64,000 nt of DNA from assembly GCF_050563545.1 (NCBI RefSeq), contig NZ_JBNXUM010000003.1:62001-126000 (forward strand), read 5' to 3'. Origin of the DNA: Falsiroseomonas sp050563545 (GTDB lineage Bacteria > Pseudomonadota > Alphaproteobacteria > Acetobacterales > Acetobacteraceae). Of the stretch, positions 26,129 to 35,034 are shown piece after piece (positions within the stretch are counted from its first letter, which is position 1; each line of letters opens with the position of its first letter). The notes under the pieces are model-generated. The model did no database searches. It was given only the letters and a program-made list of their open reading frames with translations, and had not been told where the DNA came from. The translations under genes were made by a program, and so were the position numbers.

Positions 26129-27189
26129 GCCGCTTCCTCCGGCAGCAGCGGCACCGGCCGCGCCTTCTCGATGCGGACCGCCAGGCGGCTTTCGCGCCTG
26201 CCGAGCTGCGCCTCGAACAAGGCAACCTCACCGCAGCGCAGCTTCACGGGCGCGCCGGGCGGCGAGGCCAGCAGGATGCGGTCGCCGACGCGCAGGTCCA
26301 GCACCTGGCTCAGCGGCATGGTCTGCTCGTCCAGCACGACGTCGAGCGCGACGTCGGTCTGGCGCAGCTCCTCCGCCAGATGGGTCTCCCAGATGCTGTC
26401 GCGGCCGAAGCGCTCGCCCATGAATTGCTGCAACAGCAACTCGCGCACGGGCTCGAGCGTGGCATAGGGCAGCAGGACCTCGAGCCGGCCGCCGCGATCC
26501 TCCATCTCGATATGCATGCGCGACAGCACGGCGGCGTTGGACAGGCGGGAGATCGCGGCGAAGCGGGGGTTCACCTCCAGCCGGTCGAAGTGGAAATCCA
26601 CCTCGCAGAGCGGCTCGAAGGCGGCCTTGAGGTCGCCGAGCACGACGGTGATCAGGCGCTCGACGAGGGTGCGCTCGATGGTGGTGTAGGGGCGGCCCTC
26701 GATGCGCATCGCCGCGGTGCCGCGCCGGCCGCCGAGCAGGACGTCCACGACGGAGTAGATCAGCGCCGAATCCACGACGATCAGGCCGTAATTGTCCCAC
26801 TGCTCCGCGCGGAAGACCGCGAGCATGGCCGGCAGCGGGATGGAGTTGAGGTAGTCGCCGAAGCGCTGCGACGCCATGGCGTCGATCGAGATCTCGACAT
26901 TGTCCGATGTGAAGTTGCGAAGCGTCGTCGTCATCAGCCGCACCAGGCGGTCGAAGACGATCTCCAGCATCGGCAGGCGTTCATAGGCGACGAGGCCGGA
27001 GGAGATGATGCGCTCGATCCCGCTCTGCGCACGGTCGGAGGCGGGACCGCTGTCGAAGCCGAGCAGGCTGTCGATCTCGGCCTGGTTCAGCACGCGGGTG
27101 CTTTCCGGCGCCGCGGGGGGCGCGCCGGCGGCTTCCTGTTCCAGCGCGGCCCCCCAGGCGGCCGCCATGTCGTCGTCGGTCCCGCTCAC
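26125..27189 (-). CDS. fliM: Flagellar motor switch protein FliM
   Basis: 354 residues if translation starts at the GTG at 27189, which overlaps the fliL stop (GTGA); an ATG at 27168 is the alternative. The N-terminal CheY-P binding motif LNQAEIDSLLGF is at residues 34-45, and the middle domain contains SIDAMASQRFGDYLNSIPLPAMLAVF and FDRLEVNPRFAAISRLSNAAV. The C-terminal SpoA-like domain (VVLDEQTMPLSQVLDLRVGDRI) docks FliN. It forms the C ring that reverses rotation. The gene sits between fliL and DUF6468; fliG and fliN are not in the window. Confidence 0.96.
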   Translation of the reverse strand: MSGTDDDMAAAWGAALEQEAAGAPPAAPESTRVLNQAEIDSLLGFDSGPASDRAQSGIERIISSGLVAYERLPMLEIVFDRLVRLMTTTLRNFTSDNVEISIDAMASQRFGDYLNSIPLPAMLAVFRAEQWDNYGLIVVDSALIYSVVDVLLGGRRGTAAMRIEGRPYTTIERTLVERLITVVLGDLKAAFEPLCEVDFHFDRLEVNPRFAAISRLSNAAVLSRMHIEMEDRGGRLEVLLPYATLEPVRELLLQQFMGERFGRDSIWETHLAEELRQTDVALDVVLDEQTMPLSQVLDLRVGDRILLASPPGAPVKLRCGEVALFEAQLGRRESRLAVRIEKARPVPLLPEEAA

Positions 27190-27692
27190 TGCACCAGGAT
27201 CTCCACGAAGAGCACGTCGGTGACGCGGGCCGGCGCGGCCGCGAGGCTCGCGCGCGCAATCAGTTCCTCCCGCAGGCGGTGGGATCCGGCGCTGCCGCGC
27301 AGCTCCTCCGGCCGGACTTCCCGCAGATAGGTGGAGAACAGGTCGATCAGCCGCGGCATCGCTGCCTGCACGGTGGCGACGTCCTCCTGCCGGGAGACTT
27401 CCAGCTTCGCCTTCACGCGCACGAAGCTCGCGCGGCGGCCCGGCGCATTCAGATTGGAGACGATGTCGGGCAGGTCCACGAAGGCGGGCTGCGGCGCCGG
27501 GGGTGTTGCGGCCTCCGCCGTTTCCTGCGCGTGGTCGCCGCCGAGCAGCGGCTTGAGCACGCCGGAGAACCAGAGCCCCGCGCCGATCGCGGCCACCACC
27601 ACGGGGAGCGCGAGAAGCATCAGCTTCTTCCTGCCGCCCTTCTTCGTCGCCGGCGTCTCGCCGCCTTCCGGTTTCGCCTCCTCGGCCGACAT
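27186..27692 (-). CDS. fliL: Flagellar basal body-associated protein FliL
   Basis: 168 residues from the ATG at 27692. A basic, disordered N-terminus (TPATKKGGRKK) is followed by one membrane helix (about 29-48, LMLLALPVVVAAIGAGLWF) and a periplasmic domain with YVEILVQ-type ending (TDVLFVEILVQ) and LIDLFSTYLREVRPEELRGSAG. FliL supports stator function. It is the first gene of the leftward motility operon, divergent from flgF. Confidence 0.93.
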   Translation of the reverse strand: MSAEEAKPEGGETPATKKGGRKKLMLLALPVVVAAIGAGLWFSGVLKPLLGGDHAQETAEAATPPAPQPAFVDLPDIVSNLNAPGRRASFVRVKAKLEVSRQEDVATVQAAMPRLIDLFSTYLREVRPEELRGSAGSHRLREELIARASLAAAPARVTDVLFVEILVQ

Positions 27693-27745
27693 GCCGTGCC
27701 CGAACGCCTCCTGCAGGGGTCGCGACGTTTCTGGGGCCGGGTCGC

Positions 27746-27760
27746 TTAAGGAAGGCTTGA
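27746..27760. promoter_or_regulatory. Possible CtrA-type site upstream of fliL
   Basis: TTAA-N7-TTGA, one base off the CtrA consensus TTAA-N7-TTAA, located 54 bases upstream of the fliL start. TTAA is very rare in this GC-rich window, and a CckA-like kinase is encoded in the same region. This is a weak single-site match. Confidence 0.3.
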
Positions 27761-27840
27761 GACGCAGCACGGTGTTGCCGGCCGGCGGCAATTTCTTCCG
27801 CTCGGGCTGCAGCGGAGGGCGCAGGACGCGTCGGGAAGCC

Positions 27841-27855
27841 TGGCACGCCGGTTGC
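27841..27855 (+). promoter_or_regulatory. Sigma-54 (RpoN) promoter of flgF
   Basis: TGGCAC-N5-TTGC matches the -24/-12 consensus perfectly, with the GG and GC pairs 10 bases apart. It ends 37 bases before the flgF ATG at 27893, the expected distance. It drives the rightward flgF-flgG-flgA-flgH block, and the enhancer-binding activator is not in the window. Confidence 0.85.
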
Positions 27856-27892
27856 GCAGGCGTACCCGATCTGACCTGCAGGAGCATGCCGC

Positions 27893-28639
27893 ATGGACAG
27901 CCCGGGCTACATTGTCCTCTCCCGCCTCGTTGCCGCGCAGCGGATGACGGCGGTGACCGCCAACAACATCGCGAACGCCGACACGCCGGGCTTCCGGGCC
28001 TCGCGGCCAGTCTTCGGCACCATGCTGGAGCGCCAGGTGGATGCGGATGCGCCGCGCGGCGGGCGCGAGCTCGCCTTCGCGCAGGACCGCGCGACCTGGC
28101 GCGACGGCAGCGCCGCGCCGCTGCAGCGCACCGGCAATCCGCTCGATGTCGCGCTGTCCGACCAGGACGCCTTCCTCGCTGTCGCGACGCCGCGCGGTGA
28201 GCGCTATACCCGCGCCGGCCGCTTCAGCCTCGACGTGCAGGGGCGCGTGGTGGACCCCGACGGCAATGCGGTGCTCGGAACCAACGGCCAGCCGATCCGG
28301 CTGGAGCCGGGATCGAGCCGCATCGAGATCAGGGGCGACGGCAGCGTCTCGACCGAGGCAGGGCCGGTCGGGCAGCTCCGCATCGTGCGCTTCGACGATG
28401 TGCAGCGGCTGCGCGCGGAAGGCGAGCGCAACTTCGCTGCCCCCGAAGGCCAGCAGGCCCAGCCCGTGGAGCGGCCGGGCGTCGTCCAGGGCACGGTGGA
28501 AGGCAGCAATGTCCGCCCCGTCCTGGAGCTCACGCGCCTGACCGAGGACCTCCGGCAATTCCAGTTCGTCTCTCAGATGGCGGAACGCGAAGGCGAGCGG
28601 CTCGGTACCGTCGTCGAACGCGTGCTGCGGCGGCGCTGA
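27893..28639 (+). CDS. flgF: Flagellar proximal rod protein FlgF
   Basis: 248 residues from the ATG at 27893 with CAGGAG upstream. The rod signature YIVLSRLVAAQRMTAVTANNIANADTPGFRA opens the protein, and the C-terminus closes with LTEDLRQFQFVSQMAEREGERLGTVVERV. FlgF is part of the proximal rod. It is first in the rightward rod/ring block and lies 12 bases before flgG. Confidence 0.96.
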   Translation: MDSPGYIVLSRLVAAQRMTAVTANNIANADTPGFRASRPVFGTMLERQVDADAPRGGRELAFAQDRATWRDGSAAPLQRTGNPLDVALSDQDAFLAVATPRGERYTRAGRFSLDVQGRVVDPDGNAVLGTNGQPIRLEPGSSRIEIRGDGSVSTEAGPVGQLRIVRFDDVQRLRAEGERNFAAPEGQQAQPVERPGVVQGTVEGSNVRPVLELTRLTEDLRQFQFVSQMAEREGERLGTVVERVLRRR

Positions 28640-28651
28640 GGAGACTGACCG

Positions 28652-29433
<782 letters not shown>

Positions 29434-29437
<4 letters not shown>

Positions 29438-30360
29438 CGGCGATGCGGTGGCTCGTCCTGGCCTTCGCGCTGCTCGCCGCGCCGGCGCGCGGGGAGCTCG
29501 CGACGCTGCGCCCCTTCGCGGTCGTGGACGACGCCGTCGTGCGGCTGTCGGACCTGTTCGACAATGCGGGGCCGCGCGCCGCGGTCGTGCTCGGCCCGGC
29601 GCCGGCGCCGGGCGGCCGGCAGGTCATCGAGACCGCGCAGATCGCCGCCATCGCACGCGCCAACGGCATCGCCTGGCGGCCGGTCGGCGGCGGGGAGCGC
29701 GTGGTCCTGGAAAGACCGGGCCGGCAGCTCTCGCGCGACGAGATCGTGCTGGCGCTGCGCGGCGCGCTGCGCGGCCAGGGGCTGGAGGAGGAGGCGGAGC
29801 TCGAGATCCAGGCCTTCGCGCCGCCCATGGTGCCTGAACGCGCCTTCGTCCAGCTCGCGGTGGAAGGCGCTGTGCTGGACCTGCCGGGGGCGCGCTTCGC
29901 CGCGACGCTCGCGATCGTGGCGGAGGGCATGCCGACGCAGCGCGTGCGGCTGGCCGGTCGCGTCGTGGCGACGGTCCCGGTGCTGGTCGCGACCCGCCGG
30001 TTGGCGCTGGGCGAGGTGATGCGTGCGCAGGATGTGCGACAGGCCCGCATTCCCGCGGGACGGCTCCGCCCGGGATCGGCGCAGGAGCCGGAGCAGGTGG
30101 TGGGCCAGGCGCTGCGCCGCCCCGCCGCGGCGGACCAGCCGATCATGCTGGCCGACCTCTCGACGCCGCTGGCGATCGAGCGCGGGCAGACCGTGACGAT
30201 GATCTACGACATCCCCGGCATGGCGCTGACCGCGCAGGGCCGCGCGATGGAAGGCGCGCCGCGCGGCGCGAGCCTGCCCGTGATGAACCTGGTCAGCCGC
30301 GTGGTCGTGGAGGCGCAGGTCGTAGGACCAGGGCGCGTCCGGGTGGGGAGCCTGCGATGA
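29434..30360 (+). CDS. flgA: Flagellar P-ring assembly chaperone FlgA
   Basis: 308 residues from the GTG at 29434 (GTGA overlap with flgG); an ATG at 29443 is almost as good. It has a signal peptide (MRWLVLAFALLAAPARG) and a C-terminal SAF domain (VPVLVATRRLALGEVMRAQDVRQARIP, then VGQALRRPAAADQPI). FlgA is a periplasmic chaperone for FlgI. It is longer than E. coli FlgA because of an extra domain before the SAF domain, common in alphaproteobacteria. The last four bases overlap flgH. Confidence 0.93.
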
Positions 30361-31082
30361 GGAGCATGGCGTTGCTGCTGGCCGGCCTGGCGCTGGCGGG
30401 GTGCCAGAGGCTGTCGGACCTCGGCCGGCCGCCGGCGATGGCGGCGATCGAGAACCCGACGGACGACCCGAACTGGCGGCCGGTCAGCATGCCGACGCCG
30501 GCGCTGAACCAGCCGCCGGCCTCGGCCAATTCGCTGTGGCGCCCGGGCAGCCGGACCTTCCTGCGCGACCAGCGCGCGGCGCAGGTCGGCGATCTCGTCA
30601 CCATCCTCGTCGCGATCCAGGACGAGGCGCAGTTCCGCAACAACACCGAGCGGCAGCGCAACGGCACCGACGAGATGGGCATCCCGCGCCTGTTCGGCCT
30701 GCCGAGCTCCTTCCCGACGGTCTTCCCGAACACGATCGACCCGTCGCGCCTGGTGACCACCAACGGGTCGCAGAACGCGACCGGCACGGGCCAGACCCAG
30801 CGCAACGAACGCGTGACGGTGAACGTCGCGGCGACGGTCGTGCAGCTGCTGCCGAACGGGAACCTGGTGGTGAACGGGCGCCAGCAGGTGCGGGTCAATT
30901 CGGACCTGCGCGACCTGACGGTCAGCGGGATCATCCGGCCGCAGGACATCGCCTCCGACAACACGGTGCGCCACGACCGGCTGGCGGAGGCCCGCATCGC
31001 CTATGGCGGGCGCGGCGTGATCGCCGACATGCAGAGGCCGCGCTGGGGGCAGGAACTGCTAGACACGCTGTTGCCGTTCTGA
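30357..31082 (+). CDS. flgH: Flagellar L-ring lipoprotein FlgH
   Basis: 241 residues. A lipoprotein signal ends with LALAGC (Cys16), placing it in the outer membrane as the L ring. Conserved sequences include SLWRPGSRTFLRDQRAAQVGDLVTILVAIQDEA and LPNGNLVVNGRQQVRVNSDLRDLTVSGIIRPQDIASDNTV. It is coupled to flgA by ATGA and is the last flagellar gene of this block; an SRAP gene follows 48 bases later. Confidence 0.97.
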   Translation: MRSMALLLAGLALAGCQRLSDLGRPPAMAAIENPTDDPNWRPVSMPTPALNQPPASANSLWRPGSRTFLRDQRAAQVGDLVTILVAIQDEAQFRNNTERQRNGTDEMGIPRLFGLPSSFPTVFPNTIDPSRLVTTNGSQNATGTGQTQRNERVTVNVAATVVQLLPNGNLVVNGRQQVRVNSDLRDLTVSGIIRPQDIASDNTVRHDRLAEARIAYGGRGVIADMQRPRWGQELLDTLLPF

Positions 31083-31130
31083 TGTCCCGGCATCGCTGCG
31101 GAACCGCGGGCGCCGCCCTATATCGGGTCG

Positions 31131-31859
31131 ATGTGCGGACGCTTCTTCCTCCAGCGCGACCCCGCGGGCCTCGCGCGCTACTTCGAGACGGTGAACCCCA
31201 CGCCCAACCGCGCGGCGTCGTGGAACGTGGCGCCGACGCAAGAATCGCTGGTCGTGAGGCGCCACCCCGACAGGGGCGCCAGGCACCTCGATCCGCTGCG
31301 CTGGGGGCTGGTGCCGCGATGGGCGAAGGACACGAAGGACGCGGCGAGGCTGATGAACGCCCGGGCCGACGGGCTGGCCGACAAGCCGTCCTTCCGCGAC
31401 GCCTTCGCGAAGCGCCGCTGCCTGGTGCCGATGGATGGCTTCTACGAATGGCGGAAGGACGAGGAGGGCGGCCGCCAAGCCTATGCCGTCGCGCTCGCGA
31501 CCGGGGAGCCGATGGCGGTCGCCGGCCTGTGGGAGGGCTGGAAGTCGCCGGACGGCGAGTGGCTGCGGACCTTCACGGTTATTACCACCGAGGCGAACGA
31601 GAAGCAGGCGCTGGTGCATCACCGCATGCCCGCCATCCTGCCGCCTGAGACGTGGGACGCGTGGCTCGGCGCGGAGCCCGCTACGCCGGAGGAACTGCTG
31701 GAGCTGCTGCTGCCCTGCCCCGCGGAGGAGCTGGCGATCTGGCCGGTGGACAACCGTGTCGGCCGCGTGGCGGAGAACGATGCCCGCCTGCTGCAGCGCG
31801 ATCCCATGGCGACGCCGCCACCCGGACTGGACGATCCGCCGCCTGATCTCGGCGGCTGA
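31131..31859 (+). CDS. SRAP-domain abasic-site DNA-crosslinking protein (YedK/HMCES-like)
   Basis: 242 residues. Cys2, exposed after Met removal, forms a stable link to abasic sites in single-stranded DNA, shielding them. The catalytic set is intact: Cys2, Asn76 in MNARAD, Glu106 in DGFYEWRK and His164 in VHHRMPAIL. Opening MCGRFFLQ is typical. It follows flgH by 48 bases and may share its transcript, though its role is in DNA repair. A hairpin terminator lies just beyond its stop. Confidence 0.95.
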   Translation: MCGRFFLQRDPAGLARYFETVNPTPNRAASWNVAPTQESLVVRRHPDRGARHLDPLRWGLVPRWAKDTKDAARLMNARADGLADKPSFRDAFAKRRCLVPMDGFYEWRKDEEGGRQAYAVALATGEPMAVAGLWEGWKSPDGEWLRTFTVITTEANEKQALVHHRMPAILPPETWDAWLGAEPATPEELLELLLPCPAEELAIWPVDNRVGRVAENDARLLQRDPMATPPPGLDDPPPDLGG

Positions 31860-31866
31860 AAAGCGA

Positions 31867-31891
31867 ACGGCCCGCCTGGTCGGCGGGCCGT
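31867..31891. terminator. Bidirectional terminator between SRAP gene and dksA
   Basis: Perfect 10-bp stem ACGGCCCGCC / GGCGGGCCGT with a TGGTC loop, between the convergent stops at 31859 and 31929. On the minus strand the stem is followed by CGCTTTTC, giving a short T run, so it best fits termination of dksA. Confidence 0.75.
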
Positions 31892-31928
31892 CGGAGGGGC
31901 TCGGGAAAGAGCGACCGCAGAAGCGGTC

Positions 31929-32345
31929 TCAATCGTCGCGGTGGACGCGCTCCATCCGCTCGTGGCGCTCCTGCGCCTCGATGGACAGCGTCGCGATCGG
32001 CCGGGCTTCGAGGCGGCGAAGGCCGATCGGCTCGCCGGTCTCCTCGCAATATCCGTAGGTGCCGTTCTCGATGCGCTCGAGCGCCTGGTCGATCTTGCTG
32101 ATGAGCTTGCGGGCGCGGTCGCGGGTGCGGAGTTCGAGGGCGCGGTCGGTCTCGACGCTTGCGCGGTCGGTGAGGTCGGCCTCGGCGATCCCGCCTTCGC
32201 CCAGGCTGTTCAAGGTCTCGCCGGCCTCGCGGAGCAAGTCGCCCCGCCACTTCAATAATTTCTGTCGGAAGTACTCGAGCTGGAGTGGGTTCATGAACTC
32301 TTCGGCGGACGACGGTCGGTAGTCCGGCGGCAAGGTCACGAGCAT
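31929..32345 (-). CDS. dksA: RNA polymerase-binding regulator DksA (cysteine-poor type)
   Basis: 138 residues from the ATG at 32345; an in-frame ATG further upstream is disfavoured. DksA enters the RNA polymerase secondary channel and works with ppGpp. The coiled coil runs about 25-95 with the acidic tip residues Asp57 and Asp60 in EADLTDRAS. In the zinc-finger region only one cysteine remains (Cys100 in YGYCEETGEP), where classic DksA has four, as in many alphaproteobacterial forms. It lies between the SRAP gene and fliX; alphaproteobacterial dksA is often near flagellar genes. Confidence 0.92.
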   Translation of the reverse strand: MLVTLPPDYRPSSAEEFMNPLQLEYFRQKLLKWRGDLLREAGETLNSLGEGGIAEADLTDRASVETDRALELRTRDRARKLISKIDQALERIENGTYGYCEETGEPIGLRRLEARPIATLSIEAQERHERMERVHRDD

Positions 32346-32492
32346 GATACGTTCTTCCCCAAGCCCACCACGGCAGGCCCGGCGCCCGGCCATCGAAGGC
32401 GGGCGGACCATAGTGGCGGGATCGGGGCCGACACAAGACCCTGATTTGCGACAAGTTTCTGATGGTCGCCAGAATTTGCGGGCGTGCCGCGG

Positions 32493-32909
32493 TCAGGCCA
32501 CGGCGCGGCGGCGCCTGGCCAGCTCGATGCGGGCCCGCAGCGCAACGCCTGCAACGGCTTCGCGGAGGCCGGGATCGAGGGGGATGTCCTCCGACTCGGC
32601 GAGGGCGGCCAGGCGCTCGAGCCTCGCGAGGTCGTTACCTCCGCGCAGCAGATCGAGTTGAAGGCCGCGCAACTCCTCCAACGTGGAGTGAGCGCGTCGG
32701 CCAGCGCGGGCCTCCGGCGGCTCGGGTGGCGTAGCGTCCGGCAGCCCCAACAGCGCGCCGACCGCGCCGGCGCCGGCGGCGACGCTGGGCCCGGCGGCCT
32801 CGCGACCGGCGGGCAGCGAGAAGCCGCCCCCAGCCCTGCCCGCGCGCCGCGGCGGCATTCCGCGTCCGACCGACCCCACCCTGACGACCACCAGCACCTC
32901 CTGCGCCAT
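32493..32909 (-). CDS. fliX: Flagellar assembly regulator FliX
   Basis: 138 residues from the ATG at 32909; longer in-frame starts would cross the flgI promoter. It has AGGGFSLPAGREAAG in the first half and LEELRGLQLDLLRGGNDLARLERLAALAE in the second, matching FliX, an alphaproteobacterial factor that couples early basal-body assembly to class III/IV gene expression through FlbD and sigma-54. It is divergent from flgI, the arrangement found in Caulobacter. FlbD is not in the window. Confidence 0.88.
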   Translation of the reverse strand: MAQEVLVVVRVGSVGRGMPPRRAGRAGGGFSLPAGREAAGPSVAAGAGAVGALLGLPDATPPEPPEARAGRRAHSTLEELRGLQLDLLRGGNDLARLERLAALAESEDIPLDPGLREAVAGVALRARIELARRRRAVA

Positions 32910-32986
32910 GACGGCCAGGGCTGCCGCCCGGCGGCAGCCCCTGCCCCGACCCGGCAAGCCCTGCCGGTCGCGGGGCCACCGGATCC

Positions 32987-33001
32987 TGGCACGCGGGTTG
33001 C
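32987..33001 (+). promoter_or_regulatory. Sigma-54 (RpoN) promoter of flgI
   Basis: TGGCAC-N5-TTGC, the same perfect -24/-12 element as the one before flgF, even sharing similar flanking bases. It ends 42 bases before the flgI GTG at 33044. A GC hairpin (stem about 32919-32939) lies further upstream, near the fliX start. Confidence 0.85.
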
Positions 33002-33043
33002 GCTGTGCCCCCCGCGGCCGATTTGGCCGGCCCGGAGGAGAGC

Positions 33044-34177
33044 GTGGCGGAAAATCCTTGCCCGAGGATGAGGACGGCATGGCGCCGGCTGGCGGCAGCG
33101 GTCGTCGCCGTGCTGCTGGCCGCTCCGCCCGCCCTGGGCCAGGTCCGCATCAAGGACATCGCCGATATCGAGGGCGTGCGCGACAACCAGCTCGTGGGCT
33201 ACGGGCTCGTGGTCGGGCTGAACGGGACGGGCGACCGGCTGCGCTCCTCCCCGTTCACGCGGCAATCGCTGATCGGCGTGCTGGAACGGCTCGGCGTGAA
33301 CACGCGCGACCAGGAAGTGCGGCTGGATACGCGCAACGTGGCCGCGGTGATGGTCACGGCGAACCTGCCGCCCTTCGCCAGGCCGGGCAGCCGGATCGAC
33401 ATCGCGGTGTCCACCTTGGGCGACGCCAGCAACATCACGGGGGGAACGCTGCTGGTCACCCCGCTGCTCGGCGCGGATGGCGAGGTCTATGCCGTGGCGC
33501 AGGGCGCGGTGACGACGGGTGCGATCGCGGCGCGCGGCCAGGGCAGTTCCGTCGTGCGCGGCGTGCCGACGGCGGGCCGCATCCCGAGCGGGGCGACGGT
33601 GGAGCGCGAGGTGCCCTTCCAGTTCGCGCAGGGCGGGACGCTGCGGCTGTCGCTGCGCAACCCCGACCTGACGACGGCGCGGCGCGTGGCGGCGGCGATC
33701 AACCGGGCCTCGGGCGGCGGCGTGGCGAATGCGACCGATCCGCGGACCGTGGCGCTCAATGTCGGCGGGCGCGATCCCATCGCCTTCCTGACGGAGATCG
33801 AGCAGCTTCGCGTGCAGCCCGACCAGGTCGCGCGCGTGGTGATCGAGGAGGCGTCGGGCACCATCGTGATGGGCGCCAATGTCCGCGTCAGCACGGTGGC
33901 GATCGCGCAGGGCAACCTGACGATCCGCATCACGGAGACGCCGCAGGTCAGCCAGCCTAATGCGCTGTCCAATGGGCAGACCGTGGTGACGCCGCGGACC
34001 AACATCGAGGTGGACGACCAGGCCGAGCGGCGCATGGGCATCCTGCGCGGCGGCGTGACGCTCGAGGAGTTGGTGCGGGGGCTGAACAGCCTCGGGGTCG
34101 GGCCCCGCGACCTCATCAGCATCCTGCAGGCCGTCAAGGCGGCGGGGGCGCTTCAGGCGGAGTTGGAGATCCGATGA
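33044..34177 (+). CDS. flgI: Flagellar P-ring protein FlgI
   Basis: 377 residues from the GTG at 33044, chosen because GGAGGAG precedes it; an ATG at 33068 is possible. The signal peptide is followed by mature QVRIKDIADIEGVRDNQLVGYGLVVGLNGTGD. Conserved NVAAVMVTANLPPFARPGSRIDI, TPLLGADG and the C-terminal LNSLGVGPRDLISILQAVKAAGALQAELEI are textbook FlgI. It forms the ring in the peptidoglycan layer. Its stop overlaps the flgJ-like start by four bases. Confidence 0.97.
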   Translation: MAENPCPRMRTAWRRLAAAVVAVLLAAPPALGQVRIKDIADIEGVRDNQLVGYGLVVGLNGTGDRLRSSPFTRQSLIGVLERLGVNTRDQEVRLDTRNVAAVMVTANLPPFARPGSRIDIAVSTLGDASNITGGTLLVTPLLGADGEVYAVAQGAVTTGAIAARGQGSSVVRGVPTAGRIPSGATVEREVPFQFAQGGTLRLSLRNPDLTTARRVAAAINRASGGGVANATDPRTVALNVGGRDPIAFLTEIEQLRVQPDQVARVVIEEASGTIVMGANVRVSTVAIAQGNLTIRITETPQVSQPNALSNGQTVVTPRTNIEVDDQAERRMGILRGGVTLEELVRGLNSLGVGPRDLISILQAVKAAGALQAELEIR

Positions 34178-34467
34178 TCAGCACGGTGGCCTCCGCGCCG
34201 GCGGCCTCGCATGGCCAGATCCGGCGGGTGGCGCAGGAATTCGAGGCGCAGGCCGTCTCCGCGATGTTTCAGCCGGTCTTCGCGGCGCTGCCGACTGATG
34301 GCCCCTTCGGCGGCGGCAAGGCGGAGGCGCAGTGGCGCCCCATGCTGGTGGACGCGATCGCACGCGACCTCGCGCGGGCCGGGGGCCTCGGCATCGCGCC
34401 GGCGGTCGAGCGCGCCTTGCTGCGCGCCCAGGAACTCAGCCGCAACCCGACGGGAGAGACCGCATGA
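34174..34467 (+). CDS. flgJ: FlgJ-like rod-binding protein without muramidase domain
   Basis: 97 residues. It contains only the N-terminal rod-binding part of FlgJ (RRVAQEFEAQAVSAMFQPVFAALPTDGPFGGGKAEAQWRPMLVDAIARDLARAGGLGIA). The C-terminal peptidoglycan hydrolase domain of enterobacterial FlgJ is absent, as is usual in alphaproteobacteria where a separate enzyme opens the wall. It is coupled to flgI upstream and to the FlgN-like gene downstream by ATGA overlaps. Confidence 0.92.
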   Translation: MISTVASAPAASHGQIRRVAQEFEAQAVSAMFQPVFAALPTDGPFGGGKAEAQWRPMLVDAIARDLARAGGLGIAPAVERALLRAQELSRNPTGETA

Positions 34468-34859
34468 TCGAAGCCGTGATGACCGCCGCGCGCCGCCTGA
34501 TGGAAGCGCTGAGGGCAGAGAACGAGGCGCTGGCGCGGCTCGACCTGGCTGCGGCGGGGCCGCTGGCGCGCGGCAAGCGCCAGGCGGCGGATGCCTTCGA
34601 GGCCGCTTATGCCGCCGCACACCGGTCTGGCGCCAAGGCTGCCGGGGCGGAGCGCGACGCGGCGGAGCACATGGCCGTCAGTCTGCGCGACCTGACCGCG
34701 GAGAACCGACGGCTGCTGGAACGCGCGATCGATCTGCAGTCGCGGGTGATCGAGACGATCGCGGGGGCGGCGAAGCCCGCAGGGCCCGGGACCTATGGCG
34801 CGCGTGGCCGGCAGCGCGAGGGGCGCGCGGGGGCGGTGTCGGTGCTGTCGCGGGTGTAG
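34464..34859 (+). CDS. FlgN-like flagellar export chaperone
   Basis: 131 residues from the ATG at 34464, overlapping the flgJ-like stop by four bases. It is mostly helical (MEALRAENEALARLDLAAAG, then HMAVSLRDLTAENRRLLERAIDLQSRVIETIAGAA), with a basic, glycine-rich tail (TYGARGRQREGRAGAVSVLSRV). The length and place after flgI-flgJ match FlgN, which escorts hook-associated proteins to the export gate. FlgN sequences are weakly conserved, so the call rests largely on position and helical pattern. Confidence 0.75.
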   Translation: MIEAVMTAARRLMEALRAENEALARLDLAAAGPLARGKRQAADAFEAAYAAAHRSGAKAAGAERDAAEHMAVSLRDLTAENRRLLERAIDLQSRVIETIAGAAKPAGPGTYGARGRQREGRAGAVSVLSRV

Positions 34860-34872
34860 GTCGGTGCGCTCG

Positions 34873-34980
34873 CCCCCTCCTCATCCCTCCGCAGCATTGC
34901 GGGGGACGCGGACCAGGGCGTGAAGTTCGACAGCGACTTCTCCTCCCCCGCGGTGCGGGGGAGGCTGGGCAGGGTCTACG
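34873..34980. repeat. REP-like palindromic elements, two copies
   Basis: Between the motility block and the next cluster lie CCCTCCGCAGCATTGCGGGGG and CTCCTCCCCCGCGGTGCGGGGGAGG, two imperfect palindromes of the dispersed GC-rich family. No gene is present in this 175-base gap. Confidence 0.5.
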
Positions 34981-35034
34981 GCGAAACCTCCGCCCCGCAT
35001 TGCCCCCGTCGCCCCACTTCGGCATTAGGGGCGC

